From Cerioporus squamosus (lineage: Eukaryota; Basidiomycota; Agaricomycetes; Polyporales; Polyporaceae): a stretch of DNA of 32,675 nt. The notes under the pieces are model-generated. The model did not search any database, was not told the DNA's origin, and was given only the letters and a program-made list of their open reading frames with translations. Made by a program: the position numbers and the translations under genes. The first letter of the stretch is position 1. Every line of letters starts with the position of its first letter. Shown here piece after piece: positions 21,270-28,903 of the stretch. The stretch is taken from the NCBI GenBank assembly GCA_022592435.1, contig JABYQS010000310.1, positions 1-32,675 on the forward strand, read 5' to 3'.

Positions 21270-22566
21270 ATGCCCGCTCCGGCCGACATAGTTGGGCAGA
21301 CGATCAACCGTCACCTGCCCCCGAGGCAGGAGCTCAACATTCCCGTCTGTGGTTCTGGCGGAAGACACGGCGTTCAAGCAAGTTACGGCAAATCTACACT
21401 CGGAAATCTTGGTATCATATTCGGCTGGGTAAGTTGTCAGCATAATGCAGAGAGAGTACGACTAAATCGTCACCGGCTTCCAGTGCGACAAGCAATGCAG
21501 CGCGTTTCACAAGAAGATCATCAAGAAGCAGATGTCTGTAGAGCAGCGATACCGCTGCATGCGCTCATTGCATGCCATCACCTCTCTGCCACCGGCGTAT
21601 GACATGCAACAGTTCAACAAGTTCTGCGAGACGGAAGCGCAGAAGGCGCGTGAGATGCTCCATAACCAACGACAGCTTATTCAACCACCCCACACTCTCC
21701 TGGCCACTCCTCCCAGCTCGCTCGCGGCTTCAACCTCCTTGCGGACCACAACTCGCTCGAGCCGTACTATCGTGCGTGCAACTACGTCCAAGTGCAGTGT
21801 TGGGCGACCGCGGTTGCAGCACACGCAGGTCTTAGTGGTTTTGTTCGCAGAGGTACGTAACCACTCTGCGCTCTGGTGTACATCACACTAAAGTCATTTG
21901 CAGAATCACGCCCCCGCGATCAGCATCCAGGCCAAAGGCATTGTCAACGGTCCTCTAGTTAGTTTCCAATCTGGTCAGGGTGCCATCAAAGACACTCTCG
22001 ATCGTGCATTCGGAGCTGGCCATCGTCCACTCCTCGACATGTGGAACCCCACGTGTCGCTCCTGGGAGCCCGCCCCCAAGAGCTCGAATGTTCAGACGCT
22101 CCTACGTGGCAAAGGACGTCTTTACAAGCCGCGCAAGGTGCACTTTCTGTGCGATTTCGACCGTCATAAGGCACGCATTCTCCCCGAGATAGAGCGCGCA
22201 ATTGCTCGCAGCGTGCACCCGGCAACCTCTCCTCCACCGAGTTCCTCACCAGCTCCATCTTCTCCCATGGTGCGATCGCGTCTTGCACCCTTCCCTATGC
22301 CGCCCCCTTCACCTAGGTTGGTCGCACAATCAGCCCCCAAGATAGTGGCAGGGCCATCCTCGACGGAGGTTGTTGGAGAATCTTCGCACACACTCGTCGC
22401 ATGCAAGAGGGCTAACCCTTCGCCTTCATCAATTGCGAACAAGAGGCGTGCTGTGAAGGCCGCGGGCAGTGAGAAGAGACCCATCCTTGTGGTCGATAGT
22501 GATGACGATGTGATTGAACTGTCGGATGCCGAGGAGGACAACTTCTGGGGAGGTAGATTACTATAA
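21270..22566 (+). CDS. Hypothetical protein with possible zinc knuckle and C-terminal SUMO-interacting-like motif
   Basis: Three exons (21270-21428, 21484-21852, 21904-22566; introns of 55 and 51 nt) join in phase into 396 aa. Near the N terminus, CGSGGRH followed by GNLGIIFGWCDKQCSAFHK gives a C-x5-H-x(n)-C-x3-C pattern, reminiscent of a GRF-type zinc ribbon but not a firm match. The middle contains HTQVLVVLFAENHAPAISIQ and DTLDRAFGAGHRPLLDMW. The C-terminal third is Pro/Ser-rich. Basic residues (ANKRRAVKAA) then precede ILVVDSDDDVIELSDAEED, a hydrophobic core followed by acidic residues, as in SUMO-interacting motifs. A nuclear role is plausible but inferred. The second exon also has an attractive overlapping frame; only the frame given here splices in phase with exon 3. 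Confidence 0.55.
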
Positions 22567-22871
22567 CAGAGTTTCGTATTGCTTACATCAGATATATATA
22601 CACCCTTGACTATCGGATAGCATTGTAGACATTGCAGAGGCATCACGCCTGAAACTGCGTCATCTTGCGAGGCCGCGACGCATATGTGGGCCACTCGATG
22701 CATGCAGACGCAATCCCGTAACCGCGTCGAGACGGTATTGTGCTTCATGCGCAAGGGCCAAGCGGACCTAGCGCATCACCTGAGGTGGCTCAAACTGGCA
22801 CGCTCTTGTTCTCCAACCACTTCGACCGCGGAGCCACTACACCCCCCAACCACCTTCCCTCTTCACCACCA
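22567..22871. other. Spacer between two plus-strand genes
   Basis: It contains a TATATATA-like run at about 22593-22600 and no supported gene. The plus-strand frame open from 22740 could extend the next gene upstream, but its translation looks less protein-like than that after the ATG at 22872. Confidence 0.35.
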
Positions 22872-23693
22872 ATGGCTTGTCCATCTAACTCTACAATCCA
22901 GGAATGCCTGCATCGACTGGTTCGACACGCTCGCAAGACACGACCACAGTTGTCCGACTCCAGTTCGGTTGAGGACTTACAGGAACAGCGGAACGATGAT
23001 CACGATGCTCCCAGACCCCAGACGAAGAAGAAACGCGGAGGTCGTCACAAGGGCCAGCAACCCCCACCGAGCCCCGGCGTGAGCGATGATGCCGAGCCCG
23101 ACCTATGCTCCGACACCCCACCTCCTCGAAAGAAGCGTAAAGCCCGGGGCAAGGGGAAGGCTAAGGCGATTGAGATGCTCGAGGAGGAGCAAGTGCCAGA
23201 AGGCTACACAGGCAAACTCCGCGACACGCGCATCCACTGGAAGAAGGCCCACCTGGAGTACATGGAGAGTGTGTACTCCGAGTATCGTGCGCTCAAAGGG
23301 GGCGCGGCCACCGCCTTCTCCAACAAGGTGGCCAACACGATGTACCACAACTTTGATTGGAAGCAAATGAAGTATGATGATCTTGAGTGCGTGAGTCTAG
23401 GGGCGTACCTCTTTGCGATATGAGGCTCATACATTTTACAGAAGGTATCGCATTGGTTTCGTAACCGTCTGTTAAGACTGTGCGTGCCAAGTCAACTCCG
23501 GTCGGAAGTCCGAAGTCCGAAGTCCGAAGGCAGCGCGGAAATGAAGACTTCGGCGAAGTTATTGACCAACACCCTGAGGAGACGCAAGGTGTCTTCTATT
23601 TGCAAAGGAACAGAACTCCGGAGTTTATACCGGAGTAAGCAACGAAGGAGGAAGTCAAGCAGAGAGGGAACCAGAGAGTCAGAAGCCGAGTGA
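22872..23693 (+). pseudogene. Truncated relative of the gene at 10183, interrupted by a solo LTR
   Basis: Exon 22872-23390 and exon 23442 onward join through a 51-nt intron (GTGAGT...TTACAG). The N-terminal region is rich in charged residues with nuclear-localisation-like runs (TKKKRGGRHKG and PPRKKRKARGKGKAKA). Then come WKKAHLEYMESVYSEYRALK and KVANTMYHNFDW, and after the intron KVSHWFRNR. This WFRNR follows an intron just as RIKWWFRNR does in the gene at 10183, which is why I group the two. Immediately after it, at 23470, a solo LTR begins. The frame runs on through LTR sequence to a stop at 23691-23693, giving a non-native basic tail. The rest of the gene is absent from the window. Confidence 0.6.
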
Positions 23694-24189
23694 CCAGAGT
23701 CGGAAGACGGAGGTCGGAGGTCGGAGGTCGGAAGTCCGGACGGAGGTGCGGACGGGTTTCAGAAGAGAAGGCAATAGATTGAGTTGTTGATACTGAGAAG
23801 GATAAGAGGGAAGTAAACGAGATATCAGAACTGAGGTCTGAGGGAGAATACAAGCAGGCTTAAATACTAAAGTCCGGAGGTCCGAAAGGGGTAAGCTAAA
23901 AGTAGAGACAGGAGTCGGAGTCCGGTGCCAAGGCAGAAGCAAGTAAGTAGCCAATAGGAAATGGAGGTAAGTGCGGATACAAGTGGATACAAGTGCGGAT
24001 ACAAACGGGTAATACTATCGGGACTGCGGAGGTGATCGGAGTCCGAGGGGAGCGGATAGTAGGGGTAAGTATCGTAGTAAGGATGAGTCACAACGAAAGG
24101 ATGAGGAAGTAAGTATGAGTCAACGGACGAACCGGAGTCCGGTCGGAGTTGAGTCTGGAGTTGGGTGTCTTGGAGCACGGGATGTAACA
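23470..24189 (-). mobile_element. Solo LTR of a retrotransposon (about 720 bp)
   Basis: Read on the minus strand it starts TGTTACATCCCGTGC and ends CAGTCTTAACA, so the termini are TG...CA within TGTTA/TAACA inverted ends. A TATTTAAG box lies at 23859-23866 (minus strand). The sequence carries many copies of CGGACTTC/CTCCGGACT-type words (ACTCCGG, GGACTTCCGACC), presumably promoter repeats. No internal coding region is attached on either side. The 5-bp flanks (CCGTC and CGTGC) do not match, so it may be a recombination product rather than a simple insertion. It interrupts the gene at 22872. Confidence 0.6.
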
Positions 24190-24338
24190 CGTGCTCTCTC
24201 TAGGGCCGCCCCATTTTACGCTCTCCTAGCGAGCTACAACGAGAGGGTGGGAGCCCCTAAAAGCGAAAGAAGTACGCCGCACAGGTCGCTCAAGAGGCCT
24301 ACCAGGCTACCATCGAAGCTGCGGAAAGAACCATCTGT

Positions 24339-25223
24339 ATGCTTGCCACTCCCAGGGTAGCCCGTGCCCTCTCCGATCTTCTCCCTCATCGCAACCAACA
24401 TGGCTCTACCGATCGCAGCCGTTACGTTTTTTGGCCCCGTCGCATCAGCAACTACCCTCAGCGAACAAAGACCACAGAAGAGGAAGAAGGAGGCAACGAC
24501 CAGCAGGATGAGCCGGAGACCAAGAACGGAGGATGGGGATCTCTTCTCAGCTACGACCCATGGCAGAGCACACCGGAGCTAACCACTGGTACAGAAGTGT
24601 CCGAGGACTACGACCACGACTCAGACATGTACTCGGACAACGACTCCCTCTCTGAGTTAGAAAACCTCGAACTCAGAAGCATCGACGAGCTCGCTGACGA
24701 AGCCATGGACGAAGTCCTCGAACAGCTACAGGTGGCAGCAAGCCCCTCAGCTCCCCCTCCCCCTCCTCCTTCTCCTCTACCCCCTCCTCCGGCCGACGAC
24801 AAGAAGAACCCGACCCCTCGCATCAAGGTCCGGTTGATGAGAGGACGAGGACACACACGGATGTACGGCATCACTCAGCACCATCGGGTCCTCGCGATCC
24901 ATGAAGGACCATTCCCCTACACCATCACTGAGATCGAAGCACATTATCACCTCCAATGGCCCGCCGCTACGGTCCAGCAGGCCAAACGCGCAAGTCTCAT
25001 AGTCGACAACATCTTCGCTCATCGAGGAGACTATCCCACTCAGGATCTCCTCGCCATCCCATCGCACACTTCATACCGTACCGCCCTTGGTATTGACGAA
25101 GAAGAAGTGGAACTATGGGATATACTCAACCAGGTATCGGAGGACGACATCTTGCAGCAAGCTATAGAAATGTTCGATCCGGTCAAGGTTGACAGCTACG
25201 CTGTTCACTTTATTGGTGCTTAG
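24339..25223 (+). CDS. Terminal ORF of the LTR element, unknown function (294 codons)
   Basis: The frame ends 36 bp before the LTR. The protein has an acidic, Glu/Asp-rich N-terminal half (for example SEDYDHDSDMYSDNDSLSE), a proline run, then a folded-looking C-terminal part. That part contains KVRLMRGRGHTRMYGITQHH, PFPYTITEIEAHYHLQWPA and EVELWDILNQVSEDDIL. I do not recognise it as Gag, integrase, chromodomain or envelope. It could be an accessory ORF, or the C terminus of a longer protein, since copy B remains open upstream to the window edge. An in-frame TAA lies just before the repeated segment here, so this copy has lost its 5' part. The ATG at 24339 is simply the first in the frame. Confidence 0.6.
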   Translation: MLATPRVARALSDLLPHRNQHGSTDRSRYVFWPRRISNYPQRTKTTEEEEGGNDQQDEPETKNGGWGSLLSYDPWQSTPELTTGTEVSEDYDHDSDMYSDNDSLSELENLELRSIDELADEAMDEVLEQLQVAASPSAPPPPPPSPLPPPPADDKKNPTPRIKVRLMRGRGHTRMYGITQHHRVLAIHEGPFPYTITEIEAHYHLQWPAATVQQAKRASLIVDNIFAHRGDYPTQDLLAIPSHTSYRTALGIDEEEVELWDILNQVSEDDILQQAIEMFDPVKVDSYAVHFIGA

Positions 25224-25259
25224 AAGGTCGAGGACGACCTTCACGGGAAGGGGAGCTAA

Positions 25260-25614
25260 TGTTACGACTATCACAGGAGTTACCAGTAACGGACTTGTAC
25301 TTTTACTCTCACGCAATCAGTTTGTCTTATTGTACTACTAGTTAGGCAAGTCTCCAGAATGTTCTTGTATATTCTAGTTCATTCTCTTTGTTGTTACTTC
25401 AGAAGAGTACGGACACAAGTAGTACTTACCAGAACCTTCTCTACAAGTACTAGAACATTCTTCCGCAGCTTCACAACTTGTATATAAGGGGCGACGTCTC
25501 AGAGCAACCCCCAGCTTTCAGTCTCCTTTGCGAATAACGAACAGTTCCTCGTTATACTTGCTTTCACCCAATCTTACTAGTGTTCACCTTCGACAAGGTG
25601 AACCGTACTAGTAA
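25260..25614 (+). repeat. Truncated 3' LTR of copy A
   Basis: It begins TGTTACGACTATCACAGG directly after the polypurine tract and carries a TATA box (TATATAAG, 25481-25488). Near its end is a small hairpin, TTCACCTT-CGAC-AAGGTGAA. It stops at ACTAGTAA, where the Harbinger transposon begins. The last 127 bp seen in copy B are missing on the far side of the transposon. Confidence 0.75.
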
Positions 25615-25669
25615 GGGCCTGTCCAGCTGCACCGATATTAGCGTTAGCGCCGTTATTAGCGGAAGTCCG
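25615..25669 (+). repeat. Left terminal inverted repeat of the Harbinger element
   Basis: It starts GGGCCTGTCC next to the TAA duplication and ends GGAAGTCCG. It matches the reverse complement of 28648-28702, identical for the first 34 positions. Confidence 0.9.
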
Positions 25670-25792
25670 AGAAGTACGGAATATGAAGCTTCGTGACTGA
25701 TGTGACCATACCTTATGTAATACGAGTGCGCGCATGTCAAAAAATGCCTTCTGTGTGCCCTTCCTTCCACTTCCCTTGCTTCCTCTGCAGCC

Positions 25793-27074
25793 ATGGCCCT
25801 TCAGACCGACCCCGAGGCTCGAGCAACACGCACGGTATGGACAGATGACCAGATCCAGACAATGCTGGATTCTCTTGAGAAGATTCAGGGCCAATTTGGG
25901 CAAGGTGCCAACCCCAAAAAGACCCACTTTGAGGATGCCGCAAAGGCTGTCAACGAGGCGCTCGGTGGGACAGGAGCCAAGCCCAAGACGGCTTCTATGG
26001 TGCAAACCAAATGGGCACAGGTGTGTCAGACATATCTTGGTTCCATATTTTGCCCTATATCATTGTCAATTATGACAGATGAAGGCAATATACAAGGGCC
26101 TTCTGGCTTGGGATCTCAAGACTGGTCGGGTCTATGACGATGAGAAGTATGGGTGCGGTGTAGATGCCTCCTCCAAGGGAGAGTGGTCAGCCCATACTGC
26201 TGCGCATAAGACAGTCAAGCAGTTCAGCAATACACCATGGCCGTTTTTCAAGACCATGGCCCGCATCTGCTCAACTTCAGTCAAGCCGCAAGGTGAAAAG
26301 GTCTTTGCTGCCCACAGCACCGCTCCGCCTGCTAGCCAGCCCTCTCAGGATAGCCAGGATGGTGCAGTAGAGGCTGAGGACAGCCAGACCACCATTGATT
26401 CCCAGGCCAACACGGTAAGTGCAATACTTTCTACTTGTAATGAAAATTACTGATTAATTGCCAGGAAGCTGCCGACCCTGATGAGGGCTCTGTGATCTAT
26501 TCAGATGATGATGACATCCTTGTCTCCAGCCAAAAGGTGAGTCATTCTGTACTTTTCTGAGTTTGGCAAAGTCAAAATGAAGCCACAGATCCCTGCCACT
26601 CCTGCTCTCCCCAAGAAGCGCAGTGCTACTGCTGCTGACTTCACTCCGCCTGCATCGCAGGTAAAAAAGGGGCGTGTCTCAGCTGGTGCTCAGGCACTGG
26701 ACCGGATGAGCACAACAATGGACCGCTTTGGCACCATTGTGGAGAAGGGGATGGCCAATATCTTGGCCAATGGCCCTGCGGTGCTTCCAGCTGAACCCAA
26801 AACCCCGACCCACCACAACCACACAGCGGCCACAGAGGCTAGCCCTCTGCGTGGACAAGCGGCTGCAACTCACTCTGCTGTGGAGGAGTATGAGCACCTT
26901 GGCGACTATGCACTGGTGACCAAGTTCATCTGCTACCTCGAGGAGAACCCAACGGCAGTGGTCACCTACAACACCTTGGTCAAAACAGGTGTTGCCATGA
27001 TGCGTCAGTCATACATGAAGACATGCATTGCCAAGTATGAGGCAGCGGAGGCCAGAAAGGAGTTGGGGATCTAG
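25793..27074 (+). CDS. Myb/SANT-like DNA-binding protein of the Harbinger transposon
   Basis: Four exons (25793-26020, 26079-26414, 26465-26536, 26589-27074; introns of 58, 50 and 52 nt) join in phase 0 into 373 aa. Residues ~13-140 form a Myb/SANT-like domain: TVWTDDQIQTMLDSLE, TKWAQ joined by splicing to MKAIYKGLLAW, then GEWSAHTAAHKTVKQFSN. A Ser/Asp-rich linker follows, with a basic NLS-like patch (LPKKRSA) and a helical C terminus (GVAMMRQSYMKTCIAKYEAA). In Harbinger elements this second protein typically binds the transposon ends and helps bring the transposase into the nucleus. The ATG at 25793 immediately precedes the domain. The gene converges on the transposase gene. Confidence 0.88.
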
Positions 27075-27077
27075 TTA

Positions 27078-28490
27078 CTAGTTTGTATCCATCTGAGCTT
27101 GCTCCTGCTCCCGCATCTGAACAATTCGCTGATAATCTGCCCACATCTTCCTGGCCATCCTGTCCCGTTTTGCTGATGCCCGTGTCTCTTCTGCCCGTGT
27201 GATCCCTCCTGTAGCCAGGAGCCCATCAGCCTGAGGCGGAATAGGATCTGCTCCTCTCCGGTCCTCCCCTTCCATCTCCTGAATCACCACCTCAAGGTCA
27301 TCTGGGTCGTAGTGAAGTATGAAGTTGTGCATGGCGGCAAGTGCAGGCGGGATACGGATCTGGATGTCCATGCTGAAGTTCAGGGGATTGTTGAGGATAT
27401 CATAACACTCCTTGAGAACACCAAAGATCCGCTCTACAACATTGCAGGCTTGTGCATGTCGAAGGTTATAGATCTCTTCTGCATTGACTGGCCTGGGCAT
27501 GGTGTGAGCCTCACCATGGAGGACAATACAGGGAGGAAAATCACACTCACCGAACAGCTGCCCGGCCCCACTCCTTGAGGTGGTACCGCACCTTCCGATA
27601 GGGTGTAAGGAGAGAGTCGCACAGAGCAAATCCAGCATCAGCAATGTAGTATTTGCCTGACCAGATACTCAGAACAATATACTCAGAATGAATGAACAAT
27701 AGCACTCACCCAGAGGGATGTAGAGATCAGTCAGGCGAGCATGGGTGAACATTGCACTGTCAGCCGCAGCTCCCTCCCATCCGCTCACAAAATAGACAAA
27801 CCGCATGTCCCAAGTACATGCGGCCAGGCAATTCTGTGTCAGCTGCCCTTTGCGGTTCCGAGCTCCGTCTGCTTCTGCAGTGGATGGACAGGCATTGATG
27901 TGTGTCCCATCAATAGCACCCAGAGCATCTCCAAAGTAAGAAGCAAACTTCGGATTCTCCCCGATAAAGGGATCAACTCGGTTGGCAGGGGGAAGGGAAA
28001 CATATGTTGTGTAGAACAGCTGGGAGGAGACAATGGACAGAACAAGCTTGAAGTATCTGAATTGGAGAATAAATACTAGGAGAATTGAATAACAAAGAGC
28101 GTACTTTGATATGGTGTTATTGGCATGCTGGAAGTGCTCACCGACATGGCGTATCTTCAGGCCGGTGACACTCATGTAGAGAAAAATTGCTGCTTGTTCT
28201 TCAACCGTGATATAGCGAGTGTCCTTGAGACCGTGCTTGCGGAGCTCAGAAACGAAGGCAAGGAAGACATGAAGCCGCATGCCAAGCTCATTGCGGATGC
28301 GATCAGGATGGCCATGGATCAGCTCTTGAACCCACACATGACCACTGAGCTTCGAAGTATGATAAGGTTGCTTCCAGTACAGCGGATCAGCATAGAGTTG
28401 AACAGCAAGACCCACTGCAGCCATCATATGGACGCATACAGTGAGGAGCAGCACCTGTAGCTGCTGGAGGCATGGATCGAGAGGAGCCAT
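27078..28490 (-). CDS. PIF/Harbinger DDE transposase (DDE_Tnp_4 type)
   Basis: Four exons (28105-28490, 27710-28056, 27551-27656, 27078-27492; introns of 48, 53 and 58 nt) join in phase into 417 aa. An N-terminal helix-turn-helix-like part (EEQAAIFLYMSVTGLKIRHV, then NNTISKYFKLVL over the first splice) is followed by the catalytic core. The first Asp is in GAIDGTHINACP, the second in GWEGAAADSAMF, and the Glu in NLRHAQACNVVERIFGVLK. IPLGKYYIADAGFAL, spanning a splice, is the expected motif after the second Asp. The C terminus is charged. This enzyme cuts and pastes the element at TWA sites. All three catalytic residues are present and no lesion is visible. The 48-nt first intron has no stop, so it can be mistaken for coding sequence. 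Confidence 0.92.
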
Positions 28491-28647
28491 GGAGGAGGAG
28501 CCACAAGCACTGGTGGGGGAGCACTGAGAACGAGTGAATTTTGCCCTGCGGTGGGCTTATCATGATTATGTAAACACTGAAAAATCACGCCTGGCAGTGC
28601 CCGAGTCACGGTTGCCATATTAGGTACACAAGCGCTCCCGTAATAAT

Positions 28648-28702
28648 CGGACTTTTCCTAATAACGGTGCTAACGCTAATATCGGTGCAGCTGGACAGGC
28701 CC
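28648..28702 (-). repeat. Right terminal inverted repeat of the Harbinger element
   Basis: It ends GGACAGGCCC at 28702, followed by the TAA duplication at 28703-28705. It is the partner of 25615-25669. Confidence 0.9.
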
Positions 28703-28705
28703 TAA

Positions 28706-28903
28706 GTGTTCTCTAATCGCATCTAATGCCGCTATACTGAATTCTCATTATCAAGGGACCTAGTGGATTAGAATAATCCACTAATACATCCTAATCGCCA
28801 TAATTAGGGCCCATTAGAGCCCATTAGCAAAGGGAGTTTTTCCTGATGCCTCCTTCCCCCTACCTAAAAATCTATTCTACCACCGCACGAGACAGTCCAG
28901 GCT
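28706..28903. repeat. AT-rich stretch with many short TAATCG/CATTAG repeats
   Basis: Roughly nine copies of a short word (CTAATCGC, CTAATGCC, GGATTAG, CATTAGAGCCCATTAG and similar) occur in both orientations within about 120 bp. A palindrome, GGATTAGAATAATCC, is included. Such clusters are typical of subterminal regions of CACTA-type elements, and a CACTA-like transposase gene starts just downstream. The terminal CACTA repeat itself was not identified. Confidence 0.35.

Larger units (their letters stand above)
24259..25614 (+). mobile_element. 3' end of an LTR retroelement (copy A), truncated on both sides
   Basis: It contains the last ORF, a polypurine tract (25245-25255, GGGAAGGGGAG) and an LTR starting TGTTACGACTATC at 25260. 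From 24259 to 25614 it is nearly identical to the reverse complement of about 31321-32675. By comparison with copy B the LTR should be about 482 bp; here only the first 355 bp remain. The left end of homology cannot be placed because copy B runs off the window. No reverse transcriptase or integrase is present. Confidence 0.7.
25615..28702. mobile_element. PIF/Harbinger DNA transposon, 3088 bp, structurally complete
   Basis: Inverted repeats of about 55 bp, beginning GGGCCTGTCCAGCTGCACCG, lie at 25615-25669 and 28648-28702 with about 4 mismatches. They are flanked by a 3-bp TAA duplication (25612-25614 and 28703-28705), the TWA type expected of this superfamily. Inside are two convergent genes, the standard Harbinger pair: a Myb/SANT-like protein on the plus strand and a DDE transposase on the minus strand. 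Their 3' ends are 3 bp apart. Both have clean introns and no internal stop in the models given. This suggests a young, possibly active autonomous element. Confidence 0.93.

Noticed and set aside
21649..21674. A 26-nt GT-AG segment that would switch the 396-aa gene into an attractive overlapping frame (ARGFNLLADHNSLEPYY...).
   Set aside because: It is too short for an intron, and the alternative frame does not join in phase with the following exon, whereas the original frame does.
23470..25614. Treating the LTR at 23470-24189 as the 5' LTR of the element ending at 25260-25614.
   Set aside because: The two LTRs differ in sequence and orientation, so they belong to different families.
27312..27578. 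Plus-strand 88-codon open frame inside the Harbinger transposase gene.
   Set aside because: It is the reverse complement of conserved transposase exons and contains no motif of its own.
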